64,000 nt of DNA, from assembly GCF_014897705.1 (NCBI RefSeq), contig NZ_JABUXV010000019.1, positions 1 to 64,000 on the forward strand, written 5' to 3'. The translations under genes and the position numbers were made by a program. This document shows positions 7,935 to 16,321 of this stretch, in pieces (position 1 is the stretch's first letter; each line of letters starts with the position of its first letter). The notes under the pieces are model-generated. The model searched no databases and was not told the origin of the DNA. It saw only the letters and a program-made list of their open reading frames with translations. The stretch comes from Brachybacterium sp. FME24. Its GTDB lineage: Bacteria > Actinomycetota > Actinomycetes > Actinomycetales > Dermabacteraceae.

Positions 7935-8087
7935 GTGGCCGACCACCGCTTGCAGCGTGCTCCGACCCGGGGCGCCGCAATCCGCCGTCGGGACGCACCG
8001 GTGCCGGCAAAACCCGTCGGCCGGGCTCGGTGCCTCGTCGTGAGCACGAGCGCCCTGCTCACCGCGAGCGGACGTGACACAGCGTGA
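7935..8087 (+). CDS. Small upstream ORF, possible leader peptide for the MFS gene
   Basis: A 50-codon frame starting at GTG 7935 with AAGGA 5 bases upstream, and ending at TGA 8085-8087, which overlaps the GTG start of the MFS gene in a GTGA. The predicted peptide is Arg-rich (11 Arg) with no family resemblance. The MFS start itself lacks a good ribosome binding site, so translation of this frame could deliver ribosomes to it. About 78 percent of third codon positions are G or C, a little low for this window. Likely a coupling or leader peptide; it could also be chance. Confidence 0.45.
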   Translation: MADHRLQRAPTRGAAIRRRDAPVPAKPVGRARCLVVSTSALLTASGRDTA

Positions 8088-9337
8088 CCACCACCGCCTC
8101 CCGCCCCCGCCGCTTCGGCCCGCTGCGCGACAAGCACTCCCGGCCCTACTTGATCACCGCCGGCCTGTCGATGATGGGCGACAACATCGAGCACGTCATC
8201 ACCTACTGGGTGCTCTGGCAGACCTTCCAGTCGCCCTGGCTGGTCGGCTTCCAGGTGATCAGCCACTGGTTGCCGTTCCTGCTGCTGTCGGTGTTCTTCG
8301 GCGGCCTCGCCGAGAAGTACGACTGCCGACGCATCATCCAGATCGCCCAGGGCCTGTTCGCCCTCGTCTCCCTGGCCTGGGGTGCCCTGTTCCTGACCGG
8401 CACCTTGGAGATGTGGAGCGCCTGCGTGCTGCTGGTGCTGCACGGCTGCGCCGGCGCCCTGTGGGGACCGGCCGAACAGCTCATGCTCCACGACTTCGCC
8501 GAACCCCGAGAGCTGCCCAGCGCCGTGCGCTTGAACGCGACCTTCAAGAGCCTCGGGGTGCTGGCCGGGCCGGTCGTCGGCTCCGCGCTGATGCTGCTGC
8601 TCGGGCCGACGTGGGGGATCTTCACGAACGTCCTGTTCTACCTGCCCATGACCCTGCTGATGCTGCGCACACCGTTCACCGGGCACACCCGCAGCGGGCT
8701 GATCCTGCGCGATCGGGTCTCGATCCTGGACACCGGGAAGGTGCTGCGCGGCGTCGCCGGGGACAAGGTGCTGGTGGGGATGATCGCCCTGGCCGGGCTG
8801 ATCGCCGTGTGCGTCGGCTCCTCGCTGACGGTGGCGATGCCGAACTTCGCCGACACCCTCGGCGCAGGGGACGAGGGCGGCATCGGCTACGGGCTGCTGC
8901 TGTTCGCCAACGGCATCGGCGGGGTGGTGGGAGGCTTCCTGCTCGAGGCCACCGGCATCATCAAGGCCGACGTGCGCGCCGCCGTGGTCGCCGCGGTGAT
9001 GTTCGGCCTCACCACTGTGGTCGTCGCGACCACCACGCACTACGCCGTCGCCGTGGTGGCCCTGGTGATCGGCGGGGTCGCGAACCTCGCGGCCACCTCC
9101 GTCGGGCAGGCCATCGTGCAGCTGCGCGCCCCCGCCGACAAGCGCGGACGAGTGGTCGGGGTCTACGGCATGATCGGCAGCGGCATGCGCACCGGCAACG
9201 GCATCACCATCGCCGGACTCGGTGCCCTGCTGGGCGTGAGCGGCGCGGTGGCGGTCGGGGGCATCGGCCTGGTGCTCGGGGCGCTGGCGATCGCGCTGCT
9301 GACCACCCTGCAGACGGCCCGAAGCCGACGAGCCTGA
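8084..9337 (+). CDS. MFS transporter
   Basis: A 417-residue polytopic protein with MFS features: helix pairs throughout, the loop motif FFGGLAEKYDCRRI after the second helix (the conserved G-x-x-x-D-R-x-G-R/K-type loop, degenerate here), a central loop near residues 205-225, and a second six-helix bundle. It resembles DHA-type efflux proteins without an assignable substrate. The GTG at 8084 overlaps the stop of the 50-codon upstream frame, suggesting translational coupling. Confidence 0.85.
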   Translation: MTTTASRPRRFGPLRDKHSRPYLITAGLSMMGDNIEHVITYWVLWQTFQSPWLVGFQVISHWLPFLLLSVFFGGLAEKYDCRRIIQIAQGLFALVSLAWGALFLTGTLEMWSACVLLVLHGCAGALWGPAEQLMLHDFAEPRELPSAVRLNATFKSLGVLAGPVVGSALMLLLGPTWGIFTNVLFYLPMTLLMLRTPFTGHTRSGLILRDRVSILDTGKVLRGVAGDKVLVGMIALAGLIAVCVGSSLTVAMPNFADTLGAGDEGGIGYGLLLFANGIGGVVGGFLLEATGIIKADVRAAVVAAVMFGLTTVVVATTTHYAVAVVALVIGGVANLAATSVGQAIVQLRAPADKRGRVVGVYGMIGSGMRTGNGITIAGLGALLGVSGAVAVGGIGLVLGALAIALLTTLQTARSRRA

Positions 9338-9464
9338 TCAGCCCGCAGCCGTCGTGGGATGCCCCGCCGGTGCGAGCAGGTGCGGTCGCCCTGGGCTCAC
9401 GACCCGCGGGCCGGTGCGGGAAGCGCCGGTGACCTGGCCGGTCCTGGCGACGCTGGGGCCCTGG

Positions 9465-10721
9465 TCAGTCCTGGTGGCGGCGGCGACCGGCCCAGAGTGC
9501 GAGCGCTCCGCCACCCAGGGCGAGGGCCGACAGCGCGGCGGGGACGGTGACCTCGGTGCCGGTCTCGGCGAGCTCGCCGTCGTCGGACGAACCGTCCTGG
9601 TCAGAACCGGCAGTGCTCAGAGCGTCGCCGAGACCCAGTGCCGCGGCCACGGCGCGCTCCTGCTCGGCGCTCACCTGCTGCGCGGCCGAGGCGCCGTCGG
9701 GCGCCGGAACTGACGACGTCGACGGGTCTGCGGGCTCAGACGGGTCTGTGGGCTCAGTGGACTCCGACGCGTCCGCGGCCTCGGTCGGCTCAGTGTGCTC
9801 CGACGGGTCCGTGGGCCCGGTCGACTCAGCAGGCTCCGACGAGTCCGTGGGCTCAACCGGCTCAGTCGGCCCAGTCGGCCCAGTCGGTTCAGCAGGCGCG
9901 GACGGCTGGTCCCCGCCGGCAGGCGCGCCGCCGACGGTCGGTGCGGGCTCGTCATCCGTGGAGGGGGTGCCATTCGGCGTCGTGACAGGGGAGGAACCAT
10001 CCTCGACCGGCGTGGTCGGATCCTGGTCCTCGACGGGCGCCGTGGTCTCGTCCGGGTCATCGGACTCCTCCGGCTCGGTCGGGGCAGGATCCGTGGGATC
10101 GCTGGGCTCGCTCGGAGTCGGCTCGGGATCCGGTGTCGGCTCAGGATCCGGTGTCGGCTCGGGATCCGGAGTGGGCTCCGGCTCGGGAGTCGGCTCGGGA
10201 GCGGGCGTGGGCTCGGGGTCCGGCGTCGGCTCCGGCTCGGGAGTCGGCTCAGGCTCCGGGGTCGGTTCGGGGTCCGGAGTCGGCTCGTCCTCACCACCAC
10301 CACCGGCAGCTTCGGTCACCGTGAACGACCCATTGTTCTGGACGCCCTCGACCGTGACCTGGTACGAGTAGTCGCCTGCCACAGCAGGCTGGTAGCTGTC
10401 CGCGACGATGCTGCCGGCCTCGTCGGTGGTGACGTCGATCGTCGTCGGCCCCGACTCGCTCGCGGGCGGGATGACCGTGACCGTGCCACTGGAACGCGGC
10501 GTGAAGCACTCGCCGGAGATCGTGACGCTCTGACCGACGCTCACGGACTGCGGGGACGCGGCGACACTGTTCCCCGTGCCCTCGCACACCGTCGGGGACA
10601 TCGGAGTCATCTCGCCCGGAACCGGCGCTGCGAACGACGCTGCGGGAACAAGCGCGCACGACGCCATGAGCACCAGACCGGCACCGAGACCGGTGAGGGT
10701 CGAGCGGCGACTGCTGGTCAC
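9465..10721 (-). CDS. Secreted Pro-rich LAETG wall-anchored protein
   Basis: A 418-residue protein: a signal peptide (SSRRSTLTGLGAGLVLMASC... through SFAAP), a single Ig-like domain (about residues 35-140: VSVGQSVTISGECF, GSFTV), a long Pro/Glu/Asp/Thr-rich stalk (repeats of PEPTP and DPEPTP), a Ser/Thr/Glu/Pro spacer, and the sorting signal LAETG with a hydrophobic helix and terminal GRRRHQD. Start: GTG 10721 behind GAGGAG (7-base spacing), preferred over the upstream ATG at 10757 because it leaves a proper signal peptide. It is divergent from the MoxR operon. It probably displays one Ig-like domain beyond the wall; the ligand is unknown. Confidence 0.88.
   Translation of the reverse strand: MTSSRRSTLTGLGAGLVLMASCALVPAASFAAPVPGEMTPMSPTVCEGTGNSVAASPQSVSVGQSVTISGECFTPRSSGTVTVIPPASESGPTTIDVTTDEAGSIVADSYQPAVAGDYSYQVTVEGVQNNGSFTVTEAAGGGGEDEPTPDPEPTPEPEPTPEPEPTPDPEPTPAPEPTPEPEPTPDPEPTPDPEPTPDPEPTPSEPSDPTDPAPTEPEESDDPDETTAPVEDQDPTTPVEDGSSPVTTPNGTPSTDDEPAPTVGGAPAGGDQPSAPAEPTGPTGPTEPVEPTDSSEPAESTGPTDPSEHTEPTEAADASESTEPTDPSEPADPSTSSVPAPDGASAAQQVSAEQERAVAAALGLGDALSTAGSDQDGSSDDGELAETGTEVTVPAALSALALGGGALALWAGRRRHQD
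10120..10285 (-). repeat. Pro-Glu-Pro-Thr coding repeats
   Basis: Degenerate 12-24-bp repeats encode alternating EPTP, DPEPTP and PEPEPTP units in the stalk. Such tracts commonly change length by slippage. Confidence 0.85.
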
Positions 10722-10856
10722 AGAAACACTCCTCGGAAGACAGGGACAACCCGGCATACTCTATGGGGAGGCCACCTCGAATCGCGCCCAAGTGCGTCAC
10801 ATGACCGGGCAAACTCTTCGTGAACACCCTCACCGCGACCACTCGAAGGAGTACGC

Positions 10857-11939
10857 ATGACTCAGGATGATGCACCTGGCGGCGCTCCGCACGACGAGTG
10901 GAACCCGGCCCGCAGTCCCGGCACCCCACTGGCCGGTGGCCCCGAAGATGCTCCGACCAGCGCCCTCAGTCCCCTCACCGAGGCGGAGGCCCAGGAGATC
11001 GCCGCCGAGGCCGAGGCGGTGGTCGCCGAGATCTCGACCGTCGTCGAGGGCAAGAGCGAGGTCGCCCAGATCGCGCTGCTCGTGCTGCTGGCCGGCGGTC
11101 ATCTCCTCATCGAGGACATCCCCGGCGTGGGCAAGACGATGCTCGCGAAGACCCTCGCCGCAACCCTCGGCGCCGAGCGCCACCGCATCCAGTTCACCCC
11201 GGACCTCCTGCCCGGCGACGTCACCGGCGCGAGCATCTTCAACCAGGCCACCAGCGAGTTCGAGTTCCGCCGTGGTGCAGTGTTCACGCAGATCCTGCTC
11301 GCCGACGAGATCAACCGCGCCTCCCCGAAGACCCAGTCCGCCCTGCTCGAAGCCATGGAGGAGCGCCAGGTCAGCGTCGACGGCACCACCTACGAGCTCG
11401 AGGAGCCGTTCATGGTGGTCGCCACCGCGAACCCGGTGGAGATGGAGGGCACCTACCGGCTGCCCGAGGCGCAGCGCGACCGCTTCCTCGCCCAGACCTC
11501 CATGGGCTACCCGATCCACTCCGCCGAGACCCGCATGCTCGCCGCCCAGGCCGGTCCGGTCCCCGAGGGCGACCGCGAGATCCTCGACGCCGTGGCCAGG
11601 CGCACCACCCCGGAACGGATCGCCGCCCACGTGCGCGCAGTGCGCCGCGTCCACGCCTCGCCGCTGATCCTGGACTACGTGGTGCGCCTGGCCGACGCCA
11701 CTCGCACCCACCCGCAGGTCACGCTGGGAGCCTCCCCCCGCGCGGCCGTGCACCTGGTGCGCGCGGCCAAGGCCCACGCCGCCCTCGTCGGCCGCACCTT
11801 CGTGGATCCCGAGGACGTGCGCGCCGTGATCATGCCGGTATGGCGCCACCGCATGCACCTGACCCCGCAAGCCCTCTCGCGGGGCGGAAGCGCCGGAGAG
11901 CTCGTCGACCAGGTGCTGCGGAGCACCTCGCAGACGTGA
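10857..11939 (+). CDS. MoxR family AAA+ ATPase
   Basis: A 360-residue ATPase. Walker A is GVGKT at residues 90-94 and Walker B is LLADE with D150/E151, followed by NRASPKTQSALLEAMEERQV and the sensor segment ATANPVEMEGTYRLPEAQRDRF, all MoxR hallmarks. A Glu-rich N-terminal extension of about 40 residues precedes the core. Start: ATG with GAAGGAG upstream. Its stop overlaps the GTG of the DUF58 gene. MoxR proteins act as chaperone-like ATPases on DUF58/VWA partners; the assembled process is inferred to concern the envelope because of the membrane transglutaminase in the same operon. Confidence 0.93.
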   Translation: MTQDDAPGGAPHDEWNPARSPGTPLAGGPEDAPTSALSPLTEAEAQEIAAEAEAVVAEISTVVEGKSEVAQIALLVLLAGGHLLIEDIPGVGKTMLAKTLAATLGAERHRIQFTPDLLPGDVTGASIFNQATSEFEFRRGAVFTQILLADEINRASPKTQSALLEAMEERQVSVDGTTYELEEPFMVVATANPVEMEGTYRLPEAQRDRFLAQTSMGYPIHSAETRMLAAQAGPVPEGDREILDAVARRTTPERIAAHVRAVRRVHASPLILDYVVRLADATRTHPQVTLGASPRAAVHLVRAAKAHAALVGRTFVDPEDVRAVIMPVWRHRMHLTPQALSRGGSAGELVDQVLRSTSQT

Positions 11940-13294
11940 CACCGCGACCCGGCACGGCCCTGCGGCCCACCGCACGCGGCATCGTCGTGCTCGTGCTGGC
12001 CCTGCTGTGCTGGGTCTTCTCGGACCTCACCCGGGTGATGCCCGCCCGCTACCTCGCCGCAGGCCTGCTGCTGGCCCTGCTGATCGGCGCGATCGGCATC
12101 GCCGTCAGCAGCATCGGCCTGCACGCCCGCCGTCAGGTGATCGACGACGCCGCGCCCGTCGGCTCCGTCGCCCGCGTGCAGCTCGAGCTGCTCGGCACCC
12201 CACCGCTGACCGTGCTGCCACTGGGTCGCGGCGCCGTGCGCGAACACCTTCCCACAGCGCTCGGAGGCCAGGGCGACCTGCCGCTGACCCGGCGCATGCC
12301 GCACGTGCTGCGAGTACGGCACCGCGGCGCTCACGAGCTGGGCCCCTACAGCCTCATCGTGCGCGACGTGTTCGGCCTGTTTCACCTGCGCCGCACCGTC
12401 GAAGACGGCCTGCGCATCACCGGGCTGCCCGTGATCACCGAGCTCGCCCCCGGCGCCGAGCGCGCCACCGGCATCGCCCAGGCCGGTCCCCTCAGCGCCG
12501 TCGCAGCCCCGGGCGTCGGCGAGATCGGCCCCATCGCCCGCCCCTACGCCGCCGGCGACGACATCCGCCGCATCAACTGGCGCGCCAGCGCCCGCACCGG
12601 TCAACTGATGACGCGCGAGGACGAACCCTCGGCCGGGCACAGCGCCGTGATCGTCCTGGACACCACCCGGCGCGGCGAGGCCAGCCCCGAGGTCGAGGAC
12701 CGCCTGGTCTCCCACGCCGCCACCGTGCTCGAGAGCCTCGGCCTCAACGGCTGGGAGGTGCGCATCCTGGACGCCTCCGGCGACGAGATCACCCGCACCG
12801 GCCGCCGCCGCGGTATCCCCGGCCCCTCCCCGCTGGGCAGCGAGGCCGACGCCGTCGAGCAGCGCGCCTCGCTGATGGCCCTGGCAGACGTCGACTTCGA
12901 CGACGACGAGGTCGCGACGATCGGCGTCGGCATCGATCACGCCGCCGGGCACACGGCGCTCGCCATCGCCCTGGGGCCGGACCACGGCGAACCCTTCGCC
13001 GGCCTCGAACTGGACCGCTTCGCCGGCCGCTCCACCCACCGCACCGCGATCGCCCTGGCCCCCGTCCTCGCCGACGAGGAGACCGAGCAGCCTCGCCGCG
13101 CCCGCCGCATCGGCCCCGCCGACGGCGACGACTTCGGCAACGCCCACGAGGGCCACGCCGAGCAGCTCGCCGCCGCCCGCCAGGCCTCCTTGCCCACCCG
13201 CTCCTCGCTCGGCGCCTGGACCCTCGTGCGCGGCACCACCGCCGACACCCTGGATGACCTGCTGACCGCGACCGACGCGGCGGACGAGTCATGA
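11936..13294 (+). CDS. DUF58 domain membrane protein
   Basis: A 452-residue protein with two N-terminal membrane helices (GIVVLVLALLCWVF and YLAAGLLLALLIGAIGIAV), a beta-rich region, and the DUF58 core with YAAGDDIRRINWRASARTGQLMTRE around residues 200-225. A VWA-like stretch follows (AVIVLDTTRRGE, with VSHAATVLESLGLNGWEVRI). The GTG at 11936 overlaps the MoxR stop (GTGA), and the stop overlaps the next ATG (ATGA), so all three genes are tightly coupled. It is the usual MoxR partner. Confidence 0.92.
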   Translation: MTPRPGTALRPTARGIVVLVLALLCWVFSDLTRVMPARYLAAGLLLALLIGAIGIAVSSIGLHARRQVIDDAAPVGSVARVQLELLGTPPLTVLPLGRGAVREHLPTALGGQGDLPLTRRMPHVLRVRHRGAHELGPYSLIVRDVFGLFHLRRTVEDGLRITGLPVITELAPGAERATGIAQAGPLSAVAAPGVGEIGPIARPYAAGDDIRRINWRASARTGQLMTREDEPSAGHSAVIVLDTTRRGEASPEVEDRLVSHAATVLESLGLNGWEVRILDASGDEITRTGRRRGIPGPSPLGSEADAVEQRASLMALADVDFDDDEVATIGVGIDHAAGHTALAIALGPDHGEPFAGLELDRFAGRSTHRTAIALAPVLADEETEQPRRARRIGPADGDDFGNAHEGHAEQLAAARQASLPTRSSLGAWTLVRGTTADTLDDLLTATDAADES

Positions 13295-16200
13295 GCCCGC
13301 TGATGGGCCGGCCCGCCCTGCAGGGCAACGCCCTCGTGGGCCGTGCCCTCCTGCTGCTGCTCGCGATCCTGCTCGCCTCGGCGCCGATGTCGATCCTGCT
13401 GGCCGGCTCCTCCTGGTTCGTACTCACCTTCACCGCGGCGACCCCGGTGATCGTGGCCGGGATCGTGCTGCGTCACGTGCTGCGGCGACTGGCACTGGTG
13501 CCGGTCCTGCAACTGGCCGTGATCGCGCTGATGATGCTCGTGGTCGAGGCCGCACAAGGGCTCGTGCAGGTCACCGACGGGCCCCTCGCACTGCTCACCG
13601 ACCAGGCCGTGATCTTCCCGGGCGCCGTCAGCGAGCTCGCCTCCGGGATGGCGCCGCTGACCCTCGGCTCCCGCGGCACCGTGATCGTGGTGCTGCTGAT
13701 CGCCCTGGTCACGCTGGTCCTGGACCTCATCTACGTGGACCTCGGCTGGCACACACCCACCGGGTTGGCGATCATGAGCGCGCTCCTCGTGCCCGCCCTG
13801 CAGCAGCCCGCCGGCGGTGCCTGGTGGACCGTCGCGGCGCCACTGGCCGGAGGACTGATGATCCTCGCGACCCGCACCGTGCACGCCGACCCCGCCTACA
13901 TCGAGGGCGACCGCCGGCCGCAGGCGGGCCCCCTGGCCAGCCCCGCCCGCACCGTCGGCGCCGCCGCGCTGTGCGTGCTGCTGGTGGCCGCGCTCGCCGT
14001 GCCCGTCGGCACCCTCCTGCCGCACGTCGCGCCCACCCGGGTGGCGCTGAACATGGACGTGATCAACCAGTGGCAGAACCGCGACATGCCGCAGCTGGGC
14101 CCGGTCATGATCGACGACGACGTCTCCGTGCGACGCTCCCTCCTCGACCAGGACGACACCGAAGTTCTGCGCTACTCGACCACCAGCGAGGACCCCTCCT
14201 ACCTGCGCCTGCGCACCCTGAACAGCTTCGACGGCGAGACCTACCGCGGCACCGCCCGCGGGGAGGAGCCGGTGATGGGGATGACCGCCTTCTCCGACGC
14301 CCGCAACGACGGAGCCGCCGTCTTCGGTTCGGACGAGGACCTCATCCGCTCGCAGTTCAGCGTGGAGAACCTCGCCGGCGCCCGACTCCCCGCCCCCGAC
14401 CACATCCGTGACATCGACACCTCCCAGCCGGAAGTGACCAGCGCGTTGTCCCTCAGGGCCTCCAACGGTGAGGTCGACGTGGAGCCGGTGCGCACCAGCC
14501 TGGTCGGCCTGGACTACACGATCCTCTCCGAGGAGAGCACCGCCACCGCTGAGGAGCTGCGGGCCGCGGACCCCGCGGTGTTCGAGCAGCCCTTCGAGAC
14601 CGGGTACACCTCCCGCGACGAGGTCCCGCAGATCGCCGTGGACCTTGCGACCGAGGTCGCCGCTGACGCCGGGAGCGAGAACGCCTTCGATACCGCCGTC
14701 GCCTACCAGAACTACTTCCGCGATTCCTTCGCGTACTCCCTCACGGTGAACTCCCCACCGGGGGAGGACCCGCTGGAATCGTTCCTCAGCGACCGCATCG
14801 GCTACTGCGAGCAGTTCGCCGCCGCCTTCGCGCTGATGATGACCTCCCAGGGCTACCCCACGCGCGTGGTCATCGGCTTCACCCCGGGCGAGGAGGACGA
14901 CGAAGAGTGGTCCGTGAGCGCGCAGAACGCCCACGCCTGGCCCGAGGTGTGGTTCGGCCGCCAGCACGGATGGGTGCGCTTCGAGCCGACGCCGGCCGCC
15001 GCCGCGAACGGGGTCAGCCCTCCCGGCGTCACCGACCCCGCCGCCGCCGACGAGGAGGAACCCGCTGAGGAGCCCAGCGAGTCGCCCACCCCGGAGGACC
15101 CCGAGACGACCCCCAGCGAAGACGCCACCACCACCGAGGACCCGGAGGACACCACCGAGGCCGCGACGTCCGACGGCGGGGGCCTGGTCACCGACCCGGT
15201 GACCGTGCAGCGGGTCGAGTCCGGGCTGTTCGTCAGCCTGACTCTCGCCTTCATCGTGGCCGCGGGCGGAGCAGCGGCCGTGGTGCTGATCCGTCGGCAC
15301 CGGGTGCGCCTGCGTGACGAGCGCTGGAACGCCCTGGTCGCCGGCGGGCCCGGGGGAGGAGCAGAGGGCGACGGCGGCGACGGCCGCGGGGCCGGCGGGC
15401 CCGATGGTGCCGGTGGGCCCGGTGGACTCGGAGGGCCCGGAGGGGGACCCGATGGCGAGGGCGGGCGTGGGGCCACCGGTGAGCCCGGCGGGCCCGGTAG
15501 GCCTGACGGGTCGGGTGGGACCGGTGCGGCCGCCGCTGCGGTCGCGATCGAGCGGGAGCGGCGTCGTGCCGGTGAGCTGGCCTGGTCGGAACTGACCGGT
15601 GAGCTGACGGTGCGCGCCCGCGTGATCCGGGTCCTGAGCTGGACCGGGGCCTGGGGCACACCCCCGAAGCAGCTCACGCTCGACGAGGCACTGCCCCCGA
15701 CCCGCGCTCTGGGCGACCTGCTCGATCAGATCGCCGAGGGCGACACCGAGGTCACGCCCGAGAACCGGGAGGCTGCAGGTCGCATCGCCTCCGCCTACAC
15801 CGCCGCCCGCTACGCCGCCCCGCTGCCGGAGCCGGCCGCGGCCGCTCGCGCCACCCCGGTGCCGGAGCCCGCCACCCCGGTGTCGGAGCCCGCCACCCCG
15901 GTGCCGGAGGACGAGCGACCGTTGCGACCTTCGGCACGGAATGAAGGTTCCAAGACCGCTCCAAGGTCACAAGAGGAGCGATCGGGAGCCCCGGTGCCGG
16001 AGGGTGGGGATGCGTTGCGACCTTCGGCACGGAATGAAGGTTCCAAGACCGCTCCAAGGTCACAAGAGGAGCGATCGGGAGCCCCGGTGCCGGAGGGTGG
16101 GGATGCGTTGCGACCTTCGGCACGGAATGAAGGTTCCAAGACCGCTCCAAGGTCACAAGAGGAGCAGCGGGCCGCGGGAGGGCGACGGGCCGCGGAAGGG

Positions 16201-16305
16201 CGACGGGCCGCGGGAGGGCGACGGGCCGCGGGAGAGCAGCGCGTCATGCCTCCGCTGCGTCACGATGCGGACCAGATCATCACCCTGATCCGCAACTCCC
16301 GCTGA
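13291..16305 (+). CDS. TgpA-type membrane transglutaminase (DUF3488 + transglutaminase core)
   Basis: A 1004-residue protein with an N-terminal DUF3488-like multi-helix membrane domain (about residues 1-235), an extracytoplasmic region, and a transglutaminase core with Cys506 (RIGYCEQFAAAF) and His548 (NAHAWPEVW). The third position is Glu565 (VRFEPTP), where many homologues have Asp. A membrane helix follows near residues 645-672, then a cytosolic tail. The tail holds a Gly-rich collagen-like tract (about residues 684-750), an ordinary helical C-terminal domain to about residue 845, and an unusual repeat region: three 31-residue repeats and RRAAGG-type repeats. It is the third gene of the MoxR operon, probably acting on envelope proteins. 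The repeat tail is atypical for the family. Confidence 0.9.
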   Translation: MSPLMGRPALQGNALVGRALLLLLAILLASAPMSILLAGSSWFVLTFTAATPVIVAGIVLRHVLRRLALVPVLQLAVIALMMLVVEAAQGLVQVTDGPLALLTDQAVIFPGAVSELASGMAPLTLGSRGTVIVVLLIALVTLVLDLIYVDLGWHTPTGLAIMSALLVPALQQPAGGAWWTVAAPLAGGLMILATRTVHADPAYIEGDRRPQAGPLASPARTVGAAALCVLLVAALAVPVGTLLPHVAPTRVALNMDVINQWQNRDMPQLGPVMIDDDVSVRRSLLDQDDTEVLRYSTTSEDPSYLRLRTLNSFDGETYRGTARGEEPVMGMTAFSDARNDGAAVFGSDEDLIRSQFSVENLAGARLPAPDHIRDIDTSQPEVTSALSLRASNGEVDVEPVRTSLVGLDYTILSEESTATAEELRAADPAVFEQPFETGYTSRDEVPQIAVDLATEVAADAGSENAFDTAVAYQNYFRDSFAYSLTVNSPPGEDPLESFLSDRIGYCEQFAAAFALMMTSQGYPTRVVIGFTPGEEDDEEWSVSAQNAHAWPEVWFGRQHGWVRFEPTPAAAANGVSPPGVTDPAAADEEEPAEEPSESPTPEDPETTPSEDATTTEDPEDTTEAATSDGGGLVTDPVTVQRVESGLFVSLTLAFIVAAGGAAAVVLIRRHRVRLRDERWNALVAGGPGGGAEGDGGDGRGAGGPDGAGGPGGLGGPGGGPDGEGGRGATGEPGGPGRPDGSGGTGAAAAAVAIERERRRAGELAWSELTGELTVRARVIRVLSWTGAWGTPPKQLTLDEALPPTRALGDLLDQIAEGDTEVTPENREAAGRIASAYTAARYAAPLPEPAAAARATPVPEPATPVSEPATPVPEDERPLRPSARNEGSKTAPRSQEERSGAPVPEGGDALRPSARNEGSKTAPRSQEERSGAPVPEGGDALRPSARNEGSKTAPRSQEEQRAAGGRRAAEGRRAAGGRRAAGEQRVMPPLRHDADQIITLIRNSR
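15345..15530 (+). repeat. Gly-rich, collagen-like coding tract
   Basis: This encodes about 60 residues dominated by Gly, Pro and Asp, including roughly seven consecutive Gly-X-Y triplets (GAG GPD GAG GPG GLG GPG GGP). It lies after the last membrane helix of the transglutaminase, so it is predicted cytosolic. Confidence 0.7.
15922..16158 (+). repeat. Three 93-bp coding repeats, each carrying a 51-bp palindromic element
   Basis: Units start at 15922, 16015 and 16108 (exact 93-bp period). Each begins with a 51-bp segment running from TTGCGACCTTCGGCAC to AAGGTCACAA, with GACCTT/AAGGTC able to pair. A related 51-bp element with the same ends lies between genes at 41873-41923. Since 51 bp is 17 codons, the frame stays open. 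Confidence 0.9.
16167..16238 (+). repeat. 18-bp coding repeats (RRAAGG)
   Basis: About four 18-bp units of the form ggcgacgggccgcgggag encode repeated RRAAGG/RRAAEG near the C-terminus of the transglutaminase, directly after the 93-bp repeats. Confidence 0.8.
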
Positions 16306-16321
16306 CCCGCCCGCGCTCCGC

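Noticed and set aside
7186-8043. Long rightward frame across the holin-like operon and the spacer
   Set aside because: Its composition is that of an antisense shadow over the holin-like gene and it shows no family features.
9547-10371. Ser/Gly/Val-rich frame opposite the Pro-rich surface protein
   Set aside because: It mirrors the PEPTP repeats, has no signal or domain, and the leftward frame has a signal peptide and sorting motif.
10857-16305. MoxR-DUF58-transglutaminase operon as a defence system
   Set aside because: The three-gene order is a widespread housekeeping-type envelope operon; no nuclease, sensor or toxin is attached.
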